This document shows, piece after piece, positions 35,578 through 44,277 of a stretch of 64,000 nt of DNA. The position numbers and the translations under genes were made by a program. The stretch is from contig JBKBMG010000002.1 in NCBI GenBank assembly GCA_046295975.1, positions 189,933 through 253,932 of the forward strand, given 5' to 3'. The notes beneath the pieces are model-generated. The model saw only the letters and a list, made by a program, of their open reading frames with translations, ran no database searches and was not told the origin of the DNA. The DNA is from UBA2357 sp046295975 (GTDB lineage: Bacteria; Pseudomonadota; Gammaproteobacteria; Burkholderiales; Rhodocyclaceae). Position 1 is the stretch's first letter. Each line of letters opens with the position of its first letter.

Positions 35578-37380
35578 TCAGAGCGCGAACGCGGACTCCT
35601 CGAGCGCCAGTGCGCCAGCCGCGCCGTTCACCACCGCATAGGCGAGTCCCGGCGCCTGCGACAACACATGATCGGCGTAAAAGCGCGTGGTGACGATCTT
35701 GGTCGTGTAGAACGCCTCGTCGCCATCCGCCTGCCCACGCCGCGCGTTCGCGATGATCGCCGCACGCGCCATCTGCCAGCCTCCGGCAACGATGCCAAAC
35801 AGCTTCAGAAATGGCACCGACCCCACCGACGCAGCCTTGATGTCATCGTTGTAGGTACGCAAGATGTACTCGGTGCCCGACTCCAGCGCATCGATACCGG
35901 CACCAAATGTACGGGCAATCGCCTGGAAACCATCGTCCTGGACCTTGGCAAGCTGCTCGCACACCTCACGCATTTCCGCGATCACACCCTTGATCGTCAC
36001 GCCGTTCTCACGCGCAATCTTGCGGCCGATCAAGTCGTTCGCCTGGATCGCCGTGGTGCCCTCGTAAATCGTGGTGATGCGCGCGTCGCGCAAGTGCTGG
36101 GCCGCGCCAGTCTCCTCGATGAACCCCATGCCGCCATGCACCTGCACGCCGGTGGATGCCACGTCGATCGCGTTCTCGGTACTCCAGCCCTTGACCACCG
36201 GAATCATCAAATCGACGAAAGCCTGGTTGCGCGCACGTACCTCGGCATCGGGATGCAGGTGTGCCTTGTCGGTGGCTGCACCGACGACATAGGCCAGCGC
36301 GCGCATGGCCTCGGTCTGCGACTTCATCGACATCAGCATGCGGCGCACATCGGGATGATGAATGATGGAAACCTTGGGGCCGCCGCGCACGCCGAGTTCG
36401 GTCCCTTGAACCCGCTCGCGCGCATATTCGAGCGCCTTTTGATAGGCCCGCTCCGACAGCGCCAGCCCCTCCATGCCCACCGCGAACCGGGCTTCGTTCA
36501 TCATGATGAACATGTACTCGAGCCCGCGGTTGGGCTCACCGATCAGGGTGCCGATTGCACCGCCCTTGTCACCAAACGCCAGCACGCAGGTGGGACTGGC
36601 ATGGATGCCCAGCTTGTGCTCGATCGACACACAATGCACGTCGTTGCGCTCACCCGGCGAGCCGTCCTCATTCACCAGGAACTTCGGTACGACAAACAGC
36701 GAGATGCCCTTGACGCCCTCCGGCGCATCGGGCAATCGAGCCAGCACCAGATGGACGATGTTGTCCGTCATGTCGTGCTCGCCATAGGTGATGAAGATCT
36801 TTTGCCCGAAAATGCGATACGTACCGTCGCCCTGCGGCTCGGCACGGGTACGGACGGCTGCCAGGTCGGAACCGGCCTGCGGCTCGGTGAGGTTCATGGT
36901 GCCCGTCCATTCGCCGCTGACCATCTTCGGCAGATACGTCGCCTTCTGCGCATCCGTGCCGCGAAGCATCAAGGCTTCGATCGCGCCGTTGGTCAACATG
37001 GGGCACAGGGAAAAGGCCATGTTCGACGACTTCCACATCTCCATGACTGCCGTCGACACCAGCTTCGGCAGCCCCTGGCCACCGTAGTCCGGGTCGCATG
37101 CAATGGCAGTCCAGCCCGCATCAGTGAACTGCTTGTAAGCCTCCTTCCAGCCAGCGGCGGTGGTCACCGAGCCGTGGTCCCATTTCGCGCCCTCCTGGTC
37201 GCCCGTCCAATTGAGCGGCGCCAGCACGCCGCTGGCGAACTTGCCAGCCTCGTCGAGAATCGCCTCGACCAGATCGGCGGATACCTCCTCGCAGCCCGGC
37301 AGCCCCTGGATCTCCTGGAGTCCTGCCAGTTCCTGCATGACGAAGCGCATGTCGCGCAAGGGGGCGTGGTATTGGCTCAT
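35578..37380 (-). CDS. Acyl-CoA dehydrogenase, long form with C-terminal extension
   Basis: FAD enzyme that oxidises acyl-CoA and passes electrons to ETF. The 600 residues are longer than classical ~380-residue enzymes and match the subgroup with an extra C-terminal domain (AcdA_C, also seen in the methylmercaptopropionyl-CoA dehydrogenase DmdC). Motifs include MNLTEPQAGSDLAAVRT, KIFITYGEHD, GVQVHGGMGFIEETG and IYEGTTAIQANDLIGRK. The ATG giving MSQYHAPLRDM is chosen; the frame is open 36 codons upstream. Together with etfB and etfA upstream on the same strand it forms a fatty-acid oxidation unit. Confidence 0.92.
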   Translation of the reverse strand: MSQYHAPLRDMRFVMQELAGLQEIQGLPGCEEVSADLVEAILDEAGKFASGVLAPLNWTGDQEGAKWDHGSVTTAAGWKEAYKQFTDAGWTAIACDPDYGGQGLPKLVSTAVMEMWKSSNMAFSLCPMLTNGAIEALMLRGTDAQKATYLPKMVSGEWTGTMNLTEPQAGSDLAAVRTRAEPQGDGTYRIFGQKIFITYGEHDMTDNIVHLVLARLPDAPEGVKGISLFVVPKFLVNEDGSPGERNDVHCVSIEHKLGIHASPTCVLAFGDKGGAIGTLIGEPNRGLEYMFIMMNEARFAVGMEGLALSERAYQKALEYARERVQGTELGVRGGPKVSIIHHPDVRRMLMSMKSQTEAMRALAYVVGAATDKAHLHPDAEVRARNQAFVDLMIPVVKGWSTENAIDVASTGVQVHGGMGFIEETGAAQHLRDARITTIYEGTTAIQANDLIGRKIARENGVTIKGVIAEMREVCEQLAKVQDDGFQAIARTFGAGIDALESGTEYILRTYNDDIKAASVGSVPFLKLFGIVAGGWQMARAAIIANARRGQADGDEAFYTTKIVTTRFYADHVLSQAPGLAYAVVNGAAGALALEESAFAL

Positions 37381-37488
37381 TGCGTTGCTCCTTTGGTTTT
37401 CGTTCGTGGTTGCGTATTCATTACGTCTTGTTGCTACTGCAAGGTCGGTCTCCCCGGGCGTCCGATGCAGGCAAAGCGCAGCATGCAA

Positions 37489-38163
37489 CTACTTGCCCAT
37501 CAGATAGCGGCGATCGTCGAACGCGGCGACCCACTCCGGCCGATAGACCACAAGCAAAGTCACGATCGCCCCGCTCAGCCACGCCTCGGAGAAACCGAGC
37601 AGCATGAAGTAGGGCAGGTACTCCGACAGCAGGAAATCCCATTCGTAGGCGCCCGACAACACCAGTGCCACGACCGCCGCCAGCCCCTGGGTAAGGATGG
37701 TGAGCGCAGACCCGACGAAGGCGAGGACAAACACGAAGATGAAGAAATGCGGCGGCAGCTTCGATTCAACGAAGTACTTCAGGGCACTGGCCGTCACGAC
37801 TGGCACGATCGCCATCAGCACGTAATTGATCGGCCAGGCCGTCCACGCAATTTCCCCATTGAGCGCAATACCACTCAGCGCAAGCGCAAGTGCGAGCAGC
37901 GCAAGCGGTGCGCCCAGGCACAGCGTGGCCGCCATCGCGCCCAGCAGGTGCAGATTCAGGCCGGGGTGTACACCGGCCTTCATGCTCCACATCAATGCGA
38001 GCGAAACCGCAAAACCGAACAACAGATTGCGCTGCGAACTGTGGGAAGCTTGTGTCAGACGTTGCCACGGCACGCGTGTGAAGACGCGCACGGCAACCGC
38101 CACGCACAGCGCCAGTGCCAGCCAGTGCCACGCGGGAGAGAACAGTTCGGCCGGAAGATTCAT
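37489..38163 (-). CDS. CbiM-like/energy-coupling-factor permease-type membrane protein
   Basis: Very hydrophobic protein of 224 residues with about six membrane helices. A central GVHPGLNLHLLGAMAATLCL segment resembles the CbiM/NikM family of cobalt or nickel ECF transporters. It lacks the N-terminal metal-binding His motif (MHIPDG) of genuine CbiM and no cbiN/Q/O genes are near, so substrate and function are uncertain. It sits between etfA and the acyl-CoA dehydrogenase gene, with a strong hairpin just before its start codon. Confidence 0.6.
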   Translation of the reverse strand: MNLPAELFSPAWHWLALALCVAVAVRVFTRVPWQRLTQASHSSQRNLLFGFAVSLALMWSMKAGVHPGLNLHLLGAMAATLCLGAPLALLALALALSGIALNGEIAWTAWPINYVLMAIVPVVTASALKYFVESKLPPHFFIFVFVLAFVGSALTILTQGLAAVVALVLSGAYEWDFLLSEYLPYFMLLGFSEAWLSGAIVTLLVVYRPEWVAAFDDRRYLMGK

Positions 38164-38171
38164 GAGTCAGG

Positions 38172-38198
38172 CGCCCCCGGCGTATTGAGCCGGGGGCG
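38172..38198 (-). repeat. Hairpin immediately upstream of the CbiM-like gene
   Basis: Perfect ten-base GC stem CGCCCCCGGC/GCCGGGGGCG with a seven-base loop, ending eight bases before the ATG. It would occlude the ribosome-binding region of that gene, so it may control translation. Confidence 0.5.
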
Positions 38199-38237
38199 AC
38201 CGGGGCGAGAGAATTTACATGTAGCTGCCATTCCAAC

Positions 38238-38266
38238 CGTGCCGGCAGCCTCGCGGCCCCGGCACG
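38238..38266 (-). terminator. Hairpin after etfA
   Basis: Eight-base inverted repeat CGTGCCGG/CCGGCACG with a 13-base loop about 30 bases past the etfA stop. There is no T-run, so it could be a weak terminator or a stabilising 3' structure. Confidence 0.35.
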
Positions 38267-38295
38267 CATGCCTGAAGCGTTCGCGAGCCCGACAC

Positions 38296-39228
38296 CTATC
38301 CCAGGGCGGCCGTGAGCTCGGGCACGGCCTCGGTCAGATCGGCCACCAGGCCGTAATCGGCGATCTGGAAGATCGGGGCCTCAGGGTCCTTATTGATCGC
38401 CACGATCACCTTGGAGTCCTTCATGCCCGCCAGATGCTGGATCGCACCGGAAATACCGATGGCGATGTACAGCTGAGGTGCAACGATCTTGCCCGTCTGG
38501 CCCACCTGATAGTCATTGGGCACGTAACCGGCATCGACCGCCGCCCGGCTGGCACCGAGTGCTGCGCTGAGTTTGTCCGCCAGCGGCTCCAGGTACTTAT
38601 GGTAGTTTTCGCCACTACCCAGGCCACGACCACCGGAGACGATGATCTTGGCGGCACCCAGTTCGGGGCGCTCGGACTTGGTCAGTTCGCGACCCACCAA
38701 CTTGTTCAAGCCCAGATCGACCGAAGCGGACATTGCCTCGACGGCCGCGGCACCGCCTTCAGCGGCGGCTTCGAAGGCAGTCGTTCGCACGGTCACGACC
38801 TTCACCGCGTCGCCGCTCTTCACCGTCGCCAAGGCGTTGCCCGCATAGATCGGCCGCACAAAGGTATCGGCTGCCTCCACCGCGACGATGTCGCTGATCT
38901 GAGCCACATCCAGCAGTGCCGCGACACGCGGCAACATGTTCTTCCCCGCAGTCGAGGCGGGGGCCAGAATGTGGGTGTAACCCGCTGCATTGTCCACGAC
39001 GAGCTTGGCCACGTTCTCTGCGGTCTGAGCTTCGTAGTGCGCGGCATCGGCCACACGCACCTTGCTCACTCCGGCGATCTTCGCCGCTTCGGCGGCGGCC
39101 GCGGCGCACCCTGCGCCGGCGACCAGAACATGGATCTCGCCACCAATGGCAGCGGCGGCCGTGACGGTGTTCAGCGTCGAAGCCTTGATCGACTGATTGT
39201 CGTGCTCAGCAATAACCAGAATCGCCAT
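38296..39228 (-). CDS. etfA: Electron transfer flavoprotein alpha subunit
   Basis: FAD-binding subunit of the ETF heterodimer, taking electrons from acyl-CoA dehydrogenases to ETF-ubiquinone oxidoreductase. The 310 residues show the N-terminal ETF fold (MAILVIAEHDNQSIKAST) and the C-terminal FAD domain with SGGRGLGSGENY, VDAGYVPNDYQVGQTGK, QLYIAIGISGAIQHLAGM and INKDPEAPIFQIADYG. It starts one base after the etfB stop. Confidence 0.96.
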   Translation of the reverse strand: MAILVIAEHDNQSIKASTLNTVTAAAAIGGEIHVLVAGAGCAAAAAEAAKIAGVSKVRVADAAHYEAQTAENVAKLVVDNAAGYTHILAPASTAGKNMLPRVAALLDVAQISDIVAVEAADTFVRPIYAGNALATVKSGDAVKVVTVRTTAFEAAAEGGAAAVEAMSASVDLGLNKLVGRELTKSERPELGAAKIIVSGGRGLGSGENYHKYLEPLADKLSAALGASRAAVDAGYVPNDYQVGQTGKIVAPQLYIAIGISGAIQHLAGMKDSKVIVAINKDPEAPIFQIADYGLVADLTEAVPELTAALG

Positions 39229-39229
39229 T

Positions 39230-39979
39230 TCAGATCACCTTTGCTTCGTTCTTGAGCTTGTTCACCAGTTGCGCAACATCGGCTACGCGCTCGCCCGCGC
39301 CGCGCTTGGGTGGCTCGGACACCTTGATCGTGGCCAGCCGCGGCGCGACGTCGACGCCCAGGTCTTCCGGCTTAAGCGTATCCAGCGGCTTTTTCTTCGC
39401 CTTCATGATGTTGGGCAGCGTCGCGTAGCGCGGCTCGTTCAGGCGCAGGTCGGTGGTGACCAGCGCGGGCAGCGCCATCTCCAGGGTCTCAAGCCCGCCG
39501 TCGACCTCGCGGGTGATCACCGCCTTGCCGTCGGCAATCGCCACCTTGGAGGCGAAGCACGCCTGGGCCCAGCCCATCAGCGCGGCCAGCATCTGGCCAG
39601 TCTGGTTGGCGTCGTCGTCGATCGCCTGCTTGCCGCAGACGACCAGTTGCGGCTGCTCCTTGTCGCACAAGGCCTTGAGGGCCTTGGCAACGGCCAGGGG
39701 TTGCAGTTCCGCGTCAGTCTCGATCAGGATGCCACGATCGGCACCAATCGCCATCGCCGCCCTCAGGGTTTCCTGACACTGCGCAACGCCGCAGGACACG
39801 GCCACCACCTCGCTGGCAACACCGGCCTCCTTGAGGCGTACCGCTTCCTCAACCGCGATTTCATCGAAGGGGTTCATCGACATCTTCACGTTGGCAATGT
39901 CGACGCCCGTACCGTCGCTCTTCACGCGTACTTTGACGTTGTAGTCCACCACGCGTTTGACAGGCACCAGTATTTTCAA
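39230..39979 (-). CDS. etfB: Electron transfer flavoprotein beta subunit
   Basis: AMP-binding partner of EtfA (249 residues). The family pattern is clear: MKILVPVKRVVDYNVKVRVK start, MSMNPFDEIAVEEAVRLKE, the VCGKQAIDDDANQTGQMLAALMGW AMP region split across ~115-140, and the recognition loop near ~185-205 (LRLNEPRYATLPNIMKAKKKPL). It is the first gene of the minus-strand unit and divergent from a TetR gene; phased repeats overlap its predicted promoter. Confidence 0.96.
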   Translation of the reverse strand: MKILVPVKRVVDYNVKVRVKSDGTGVDIANVKMSMNPFDEIAVEEAVRLKEAGVASEVVAVSCGVAQCQETLRAAMAIGADRGILIETDAELQPLAVAKALKALCDKEQPQLVVCGKQAIDDDANQTGQMLAALMGWAQACFASKVAIADGKAVITREVDGGLETLEMALPALVTTDLRLNEPRYATLPNIMKAKKKPLDTLKPEDLGVDVAPRLATIKVSEPPKRGAGERVADVAQLVNKLKNEAKVI

Positions 39980-40115
39980 GACCGCGCTCCTTCTATGGCT
40001 GGTTTATCCATTTCACGGCCGCAATGCCAGTCGGCACGGCCGTTCCGTTCGGTTCCGGCATTATGTCACCGCGCCCCGGCGAGTTGTTGCTTGACCGCGA
40101 CGTGAAAAAGTCGTT

Positions 40116-40168
40116 CCATACGCCTCAGTATGGGAGCGTACGGTAGCGTATGGTCCCGCGATAGTCAA
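40116..40168. promoter_or_regulatory. Candidate TetR operator and etfB promoter region
   Basis: An eight-base inverted repeat CCATACGC (40116-40123) / GCGTATGG (40146-40153) encloses GTATGG, GTACGG and GTATGG copies starting at 40128, 40138 and 40148, exactly ten bases apart. On the minus strand TTGACT (40168-40163) with a 17-base spacer to a weak -10 TACCGT (40145-40140) would drive etfB. The repeats lie over this promoter and just before the TetR gene. Confidence 0.5.
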
Positions 40169-40179
40169 TACTCGCCCGC

Positions 40180-40785
40180 ATGGACGACAACATGAACAAG
40201 ACCCGCATCCAACTCGATCGCGACGCCTGGGTTGCCGGTGCGATCGAAGTGCTTGCCGAAGAAGGCATTTCGGGACTCCGGGTGGAAGTGCTGGCCAAGC
40301 GCCTCAAGGTCACCAAAGGCAGTTTCTACTGGCACTTCCAGGATCGCAACGACTTGCTCAAGGCAGTACTGACCAAGTGGAAGGACGGTCGTATTCGCGA
40401 CATCATCAAGCAGACGCGCGCTCAACCGGGCCGCGAACTGGAGCAGATTTATCACGTCATCGACGTGTATAGTGCCAGCCGCAGTCGCCGCGGGGTGATG
40501 ATAGAACTCGCGGTGCGCGACTGGGCACGCCGAGATCCACAGGCGGCGGGCATTGTCGCCGAAGTCGACGAGACCCGGCTGCGCTGCGCGCGCGAACTGT
40601 TTCTTGCCTGTGGTGTGCCGCTGGAGGAAGCCTCCAGCCGCTGCATGTTGCTCTATGCCTACGTTTTCGGCATTTCGCTGATGGTGTACGACACCTTCGC
40701 GCCCGATCCGGTCCGTCTCAAACGCGACATCGCCGACCTCATCGCGCGCTCGAGCAACACCGCCGGCGCCACCGATACCGCCTGA
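40180..40785 (+). CDS. TetR-family transcriptional regulator
   Basis: DNA-binding repressor-type protein of 201 residues. The N-terminal HTH spans ~18-60 (AIEVLAEEGISGLRVEVLAKRLKVTKGSFYWHF), followed by a helical ligand domain. Its start lies 12 bases after the predicted -35 of the divergent etfB, and phased repeats fill the gap. It probably regulates etfBA and itself, perhaps in response to acyl-CoA, though the ligand is inferred from context only. An ATG four codons downstream is an alternative start. Confidence 0.88.
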   Translation: MDDNMNKTRIQLDRDAWVAGAIEVLAEEGISGLRVEVLAKRLKVTKGSFYWHFQDRNDLLKAVLTKWKDGRIRDIIKQTRAQPGRELEQIYHVIDVYSASRSRRGVMIELAVRDWARRDPQAAGIVAEVDETRLRCARELFLACGVPLEEASSRCMLLYAYVFGISLMVYDTFAPDPVRLKRDIADLIARSSNTAGATDTA

Positions 40786-40818
40786 CCGCCGGCCGCAGCC
40801 TGTGCCGTGACGGCGCCG

Positions 40819-41586
40819 TCAGCTCAACTGCCGGCCGAATACCGCCAGCGCATTCCGGCCGGTGGCGCTGATCACTTCCTCGACCGGTATACCGCGCAAC
40901 CCGGCGAGCGTCTCGGCGAATCGCCACAGATCCGATGGCTGCGTTCGCCCGTCCGCGGCCCAGCTCGGGGGAATGTCCGGGGCATCGGTTTCGAGAACAA
41001 TGGAATCAAGCGGCAGCTCTGCGGCAAGCGCGCGAATGCGACGTGAACCGTCATAAGTCATCGCGCCGCCGAATCCAAGCTTGAACCCCATGGCGATGAA
41101 TGCGTCGGCCTGTTGCCGGCTGCCGTTGAAGGCGTGCGCGATCCCGCCGCGCACCTCGATCCTGCGCAGTTGCTTGAGAACGGGGTCGACGGCGCGCCGT
41201 ACATGCAGAATGACGGGCAGCGCGAATCGCCGGGCCAGTCGCAGCTGCGCTTCGTAGAACAGCGATTGGCGGGCCTCGTCCCGGTCCGCCACGAAATGAT
41301 CCAGGCCGATCTCGCCGACCGCAACCGCCCCACCCTGCCCCAGTGCATCCTCAAGGGCGCCGAGGTCGCCTTCATCAGCCCGATCCACGTACAGCGGATG
41401 GATTCCGAGGGCAAAACGGACGTCCGCATGCGTCTCGGCGAGTGCCCGAACGTCGGCGAAGTTGGTACGCGTCACCCCCGGCACGACGAAACGCTGCACG
41501 CCGACTGCACGTGCCTCGGCAAGTACCTGCTCTCGATTCGCATCGAAATCGGGTGCGTCAAGATGGATGTGGGTATCGATCAGCAT
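40819..41586 (-). CDS. TatD-family metal-dependent hydrolase/deoxyribonuclease
   Basis: TIM-barrel metal-dependent nuclease (255 residues). Metal ligands are seen in IDTHIHLD (two His), GEIGLDHF (Glu), VILHVRRA (His), AHAFNGS (His) and LETDAPDIPP (Asp). The ATG giving MLIDTHIHLD is preferred over a GTG six codons upstream. It follows the enoyl-CoA hydratase-like gene by 47 bases, but it is not obviously linked to that pathway. A 14-base palindrome TGACGGCGCCGTCA overlaps its stop. Confidence 0.9.
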   Translation of the reverse strand: MLIDTHIHLDAPDFDANREQVLAEARAVGVQRFVVPGVTRTNFADVRALAETHADVRFALGIHPLYVDRADEGDLGALEDALGQGGAVAVGEIGLDHFVADRDEARQSLFYEAQLRLARRFALPVILHVRRAVDPVLKQLRRIEVRGGIAHAFNGSRQQADAFIAMGFKLGFGGAMTYDGSRRIRALAAELPLDSIVLETDAPDIPPSWAADGRTQPSDLWRFAETLAGLRGIPVEEVISATGRNALAVFGRQLS

Positions 41587-41633
41587 GCTCGAAACGCGTT
41601 TCACACGCCGTGGCAGTTCCCGAATTCAGCGAC

Positions 41634-42443
41634 TCAGCTACCCCGCCACTGTGGTGGTCGTTTGGCCATGAAGGCGTCTATCCCTTCGGCGGCGTCGTCG
41701 GTCATCATGTTGCAGGCCATGGTCTCGGATGCCATCTGATAGGCGGCGTCCAGACCCATCTCGAGCTGGCGATAGAACATCTGCTTGCCCATGCGAATGG
41801 CAACCGGCGATTTGGCGCGGATCGACGCGGTGAGCCGGCCGATTTCGTCGTCCAGGGCATCGAGTGGCACCACGCGGTTAACCAGTCCGCGCCGCTGCGC
41901 TTCGAGCGCGTCGATGAAATCGCCGGTGACCAGCATCTCGAACGCCTGCTTGCGCCCCATGTTGCGCGCCAGCCCGACGCTTGGCGTGGCGCAGAACAGG
42001 CCGACATTGATGCCTGATACCGCGAAGCGCGCGACGTCCGCCGCCACCGCCAGATCGCACATGGACACCAGTTGGCAGCCTGCCGCCGTGGCAATGCCAT
42101 GCACGCGCGCGATGACCGGTTGGGGCAACTGGGTGAGTTTCATCATCAGCTTGCCGCACAGGCGGAAAAGCTGTTGCTGGAAAGCCAGCGTGTAGTTGCC
42201 ACGCATTTCCTTGAGATCGTGGCCGGCGCAAAACGCCTTCCCCTCGCCCGCCAGCACCACCACACGGACACTGGCGTCCGAGCCGATCGCGTCCAGCTCC
42301 TCGATCAGGGCGTGCAGCATCGCCGCGGACAAGGCGTTGAACTGTGCCGGGCGGTTCAGCGTAAGCCAGGCCACGCCGTCTTCGTCGCGGCGCAACACCA
42401 TGGGCGTGTCGGCCACGACGGGCGCGGGTGCGGGAATGGTCAT
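41634..42443 (-). CDS. Enoyl-CoA hydratase/isomerase family protein lacking the catalytic glutamates
   Basis: Crotonase-fold protein of 269 residues with the oxyanion-hole segments FCAGHDLKEMR and GIATAAGCQL. It ends in the family-typical helical C-terminus. Where true hydratases have Glu in GCELAMM and in the QPEIxLG loop, this protein reads GCQLVSM and VSGINVG. Water addition is therefore unlikely by the usual mechanism. The NMGRKQAFEMLVTGDFI segment resembles the poorly characterised ECHDC3-like subgroup. It is encoded 33 bases after the acyl-CoA synthetase gene and likely acts on acyl-CoAs. Confidence 0.85.
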   Translation of the reverse strand: MTIPAPAPVVADTPMVLRRDEDGVAWLTLNRPAQFNALSAAMLHALIEELDAIGSDASVRVVVLAGEGKAFCAGHDLKEMRGNYTLAFQQQLFRLCGKLMMKLTQLPQPVIARVHGIATAAGCQLVSMCDLAVAADVARFAVSGINVGLFCATPSVGLARNMGRKQAFEMLVTGDFIDALEAQRRGLVNRVVPLDALDDEIGRLTASIRAKSPVAIRMGKQMFYRQLEMGLDAAYQMASETMACNMMTDDAAEGIDAFMAKRPPQWRGS

Positions 42444-42476
42444 TTCGTGTCTCCTCTCTTTTGTCGGCAGGGTCGA

Positions 42477-44138
42477 TTACTCGATCGCCGCATTGGAACG
42501 CGCCTGCTCGCGCAGCAGGAACTTCTGGATCTTTCCGGTCGAGGTCTTGGGAATGGTGGTGAAGATCACCTTCTTGGGCGTCTTGAATCCGGCAAGGTGG
42601 GCACGGCAGTGGATGATCAATTCCTCAGCGGTGACGTTCGCGCCATCGCGCAGTTCGACGAAGGCGCACGGTACTTCGCCCCATTTTTCGTCCGGTGCGG
42701 CGACCACGGCCGCGGCCATGACTGCAGGATGCTTGTAGAGCGCATCCTCGACTTCGATCGACGATATGTTCTCGCCACCGGAAATAATGATGTCCTTGCT
42801 TCTATCCTTGATCTTGACGTAGCCGTCGCTCTGCATTACCGCAAGATCACCGGTATGGTACCAGCCACCGCGAAAGGCCTCGGCCGTTGCCGTTTCGTTC
42901 TTGAGGTAGCCTTTCATCACCAGGTTGCCCCGGAACATGATCTCGCCCATGGTCTCGCCGTCCCGCGGCACGGGCTGCATGGTGTCGGGGTCGAGCACGC
43001 TGATCGCCTCCTGGGCATGGTAGCGCACGCCTTGACGACCGTTCAGCGCCACCTGCTCTGCCAGCGGAAGATCCCGCCATTCATCGTGCTTGGCGCATAC
43101 CGAGGCCGGGCCGTAGGTCTCGGTCAGGCCATAGACGTGGGTCAGGTCGATGCCGATGCGGGCCATGCCCTCGATCACCGCGGCCGGAGGGGGGGCTGCG
43201 GCAACCAGCCCGTAAACCTTGTGATCGATGCCGTCGCGCCAACTCTCCGGCGCATTGGCGAGCATCGAGTGCACGATGGGCGCGCCGCAATAGTGGGTGA
43301 CACGGTAGTTGCGCATGGCGTCGAAGATCAACCGCGGATCAACCCGGCGCAGGCACACGTTCACACCTGCGATGGCCGCCACGGTCCACGGGAAGCACCA
43401 GCCGTTGCAGTGGAACATGGGCAGCGTCCACAAATATACGGCGTGCGGCGGCATGCCCCAGCTCACAATGTTGCTCATTGCGTTGAGGTAGGCGCCACGA
43501 TGATGGTAGACCACCCCTTTGGGGTTGCCCGTGGTACCCGACGTATAGTTCAGCGCGATGGCCTCCCATTCGTCGCGAGGCGGCTCGAAAGCGAAGCCCG
43601 GGTCACCGGCGGCAAGCCACGCTTCGTACTCGAACGTACCGATTCGCTCACCCGGCCCGGTGTACTCGGGGTCGTCGACGTCGACCACCACCAACTCCGT
43701 GCGCCCGGCAAGGGCGATCGCCTTGCGTGCGGTGGCCGAGTATTCCCGATCGGTAATCAGTACGCGGGCTTCGCCATGATTGAGGATGAAGGCAATGGTC
43801 TCCGCATCCAGGCGGGTGTTGATGGTGTTGAGTACGGCGCCGGTAGCAGGGACACCGAAGTGGCACTCGAACATTTCCGGCGTGTTGTTCAATACCACCG
43901 CTACCGTATCGCCCCGTCCCACCCCCAGTTGGCGCAGCGCCGATGCCAGCCGGCGGCAACGCTGCAGCGTTTCCCGCCAGTGGTAGCGGCGCTGCCCATG
44001 GATGACCGCGACCCGGTCCGGATAGACGTCGGCGCTGCGCTCGATGAAAGTGAGCGGCGTGAGCGGCACGTAGTTGGCCGCGTTCTTCTCCAGACCACGA
44101 TCGTAGATCGTGCCGGTGTTGCTGTCAGCGTCGGTCAT
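42477..44138 (-). CDS. Acyl-CoA synthetase (AMP-forming fatty-acid-CoA ligase, AlkK/DmdB-like)
   Basis: Activates carboxylic acids to CoA esters by an adenylate. The 553 residues hold the P-loop NYTSGTTGNPKGVVYHHRGAY, the YGLTETYGPAS motif, GWYHTGDLAVMQSDGYVKIKD, the hinge motif KDIIISGGENISSIEVE (split over ~445-465) and the C-terminal catalytic lysine in PKTSTGKIQKF. The ATG has AGGAGG seven bases before it, a clear choice; the frame is open 69 codons upstream. Substrate is probably a medium-chain or substituted fatty acid; it cannot be fixed from sequence. Confidence 0.93.
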   Translation of the reverse strand: MTDADSNTGTIYDRGLEKNAANYVPLTPLTFIERSADVYPDRVAVIHGQRRYHWRETLQRCRRLASALRQLGVGRGDTVAVVLNNTPEMFECHFGVPATGAVLNTINTRLDAETIAFILNHGEARVLITDREYSATARKAIALAGRTELVVVDVDDPEYTGPGERIGTFEYEAWLAAGDPGFAFEPPRDEWEAIALNYTSGTTGNPKGVVYHHRGAYLNAMSNIVSWGMPPHAVYLWTLPMFHCNGWCFPWTVAAIAGVNVCLRRVDPRLIFDAMRNYRVTHYCGAPIVHSMLANAPESWRDGIDHKVYGLVAAAPPPAAVIEGMARIGIDLTHVYGLTETYGPASVCAKHDEWRDLPLAEQVALNGRQGVRYHAQEAISVLDPDTMQPVPRDGETMGEIMFRGNLVMKGYLKNETATAEAFRGGWYHTGDLAVMQSDGYVKIKDRSKDIIISGGENISSIEVEDALYKHPAVMAAAVVAAPDEKWGEVPCAFVELRDGANVTAEELIIHCRAHLAGFKTPKKVIFTTIPKTSTGKIQKFLLREQARSNAAIE

Positions 44139-44277
44139 CGGTCTGCCTCCTGGTAAGGAATAAGGGCGAAACGCCAGCTGTGTCATGGAACGTCGGACAT
44201 CGTTGGTGCGCCGCCGGTGCCCGAAATCGCCGGCTTGGGCTACACGGACGCCGGCGTCTGCCCGGTGCTCGCGCACA

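Noticed and set aside
38199..38295. Possible cobalamin riboswitch before the CbiM-like gene
   Set aside because: The leader is short and I could not find the conserved B12-box core; only GC hairpins are visible.
35668..39255. 1195-codon open frame on the plus strand
   Set aside because: It runs antisense through acyl-CoA dehydrogenase, the CbiM-like gene and etfA, all of which have clear motifs. Its translation is compositionally biased (His/Arg-rich) and crosses two hairpins.
40808..40821. 14-base palindrome at the TatD stop as a terminator or operator
   Set aside because: No loop and no T-run, and it overlaps coding sequence; such GC palindromes occur by chance at this composition.
42072..44156. 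694-codon open frame opposite the acyl-CoA synthetase gene
   Set aside because: Antisense shadow of strongly supported genes, with no recognisable domain.
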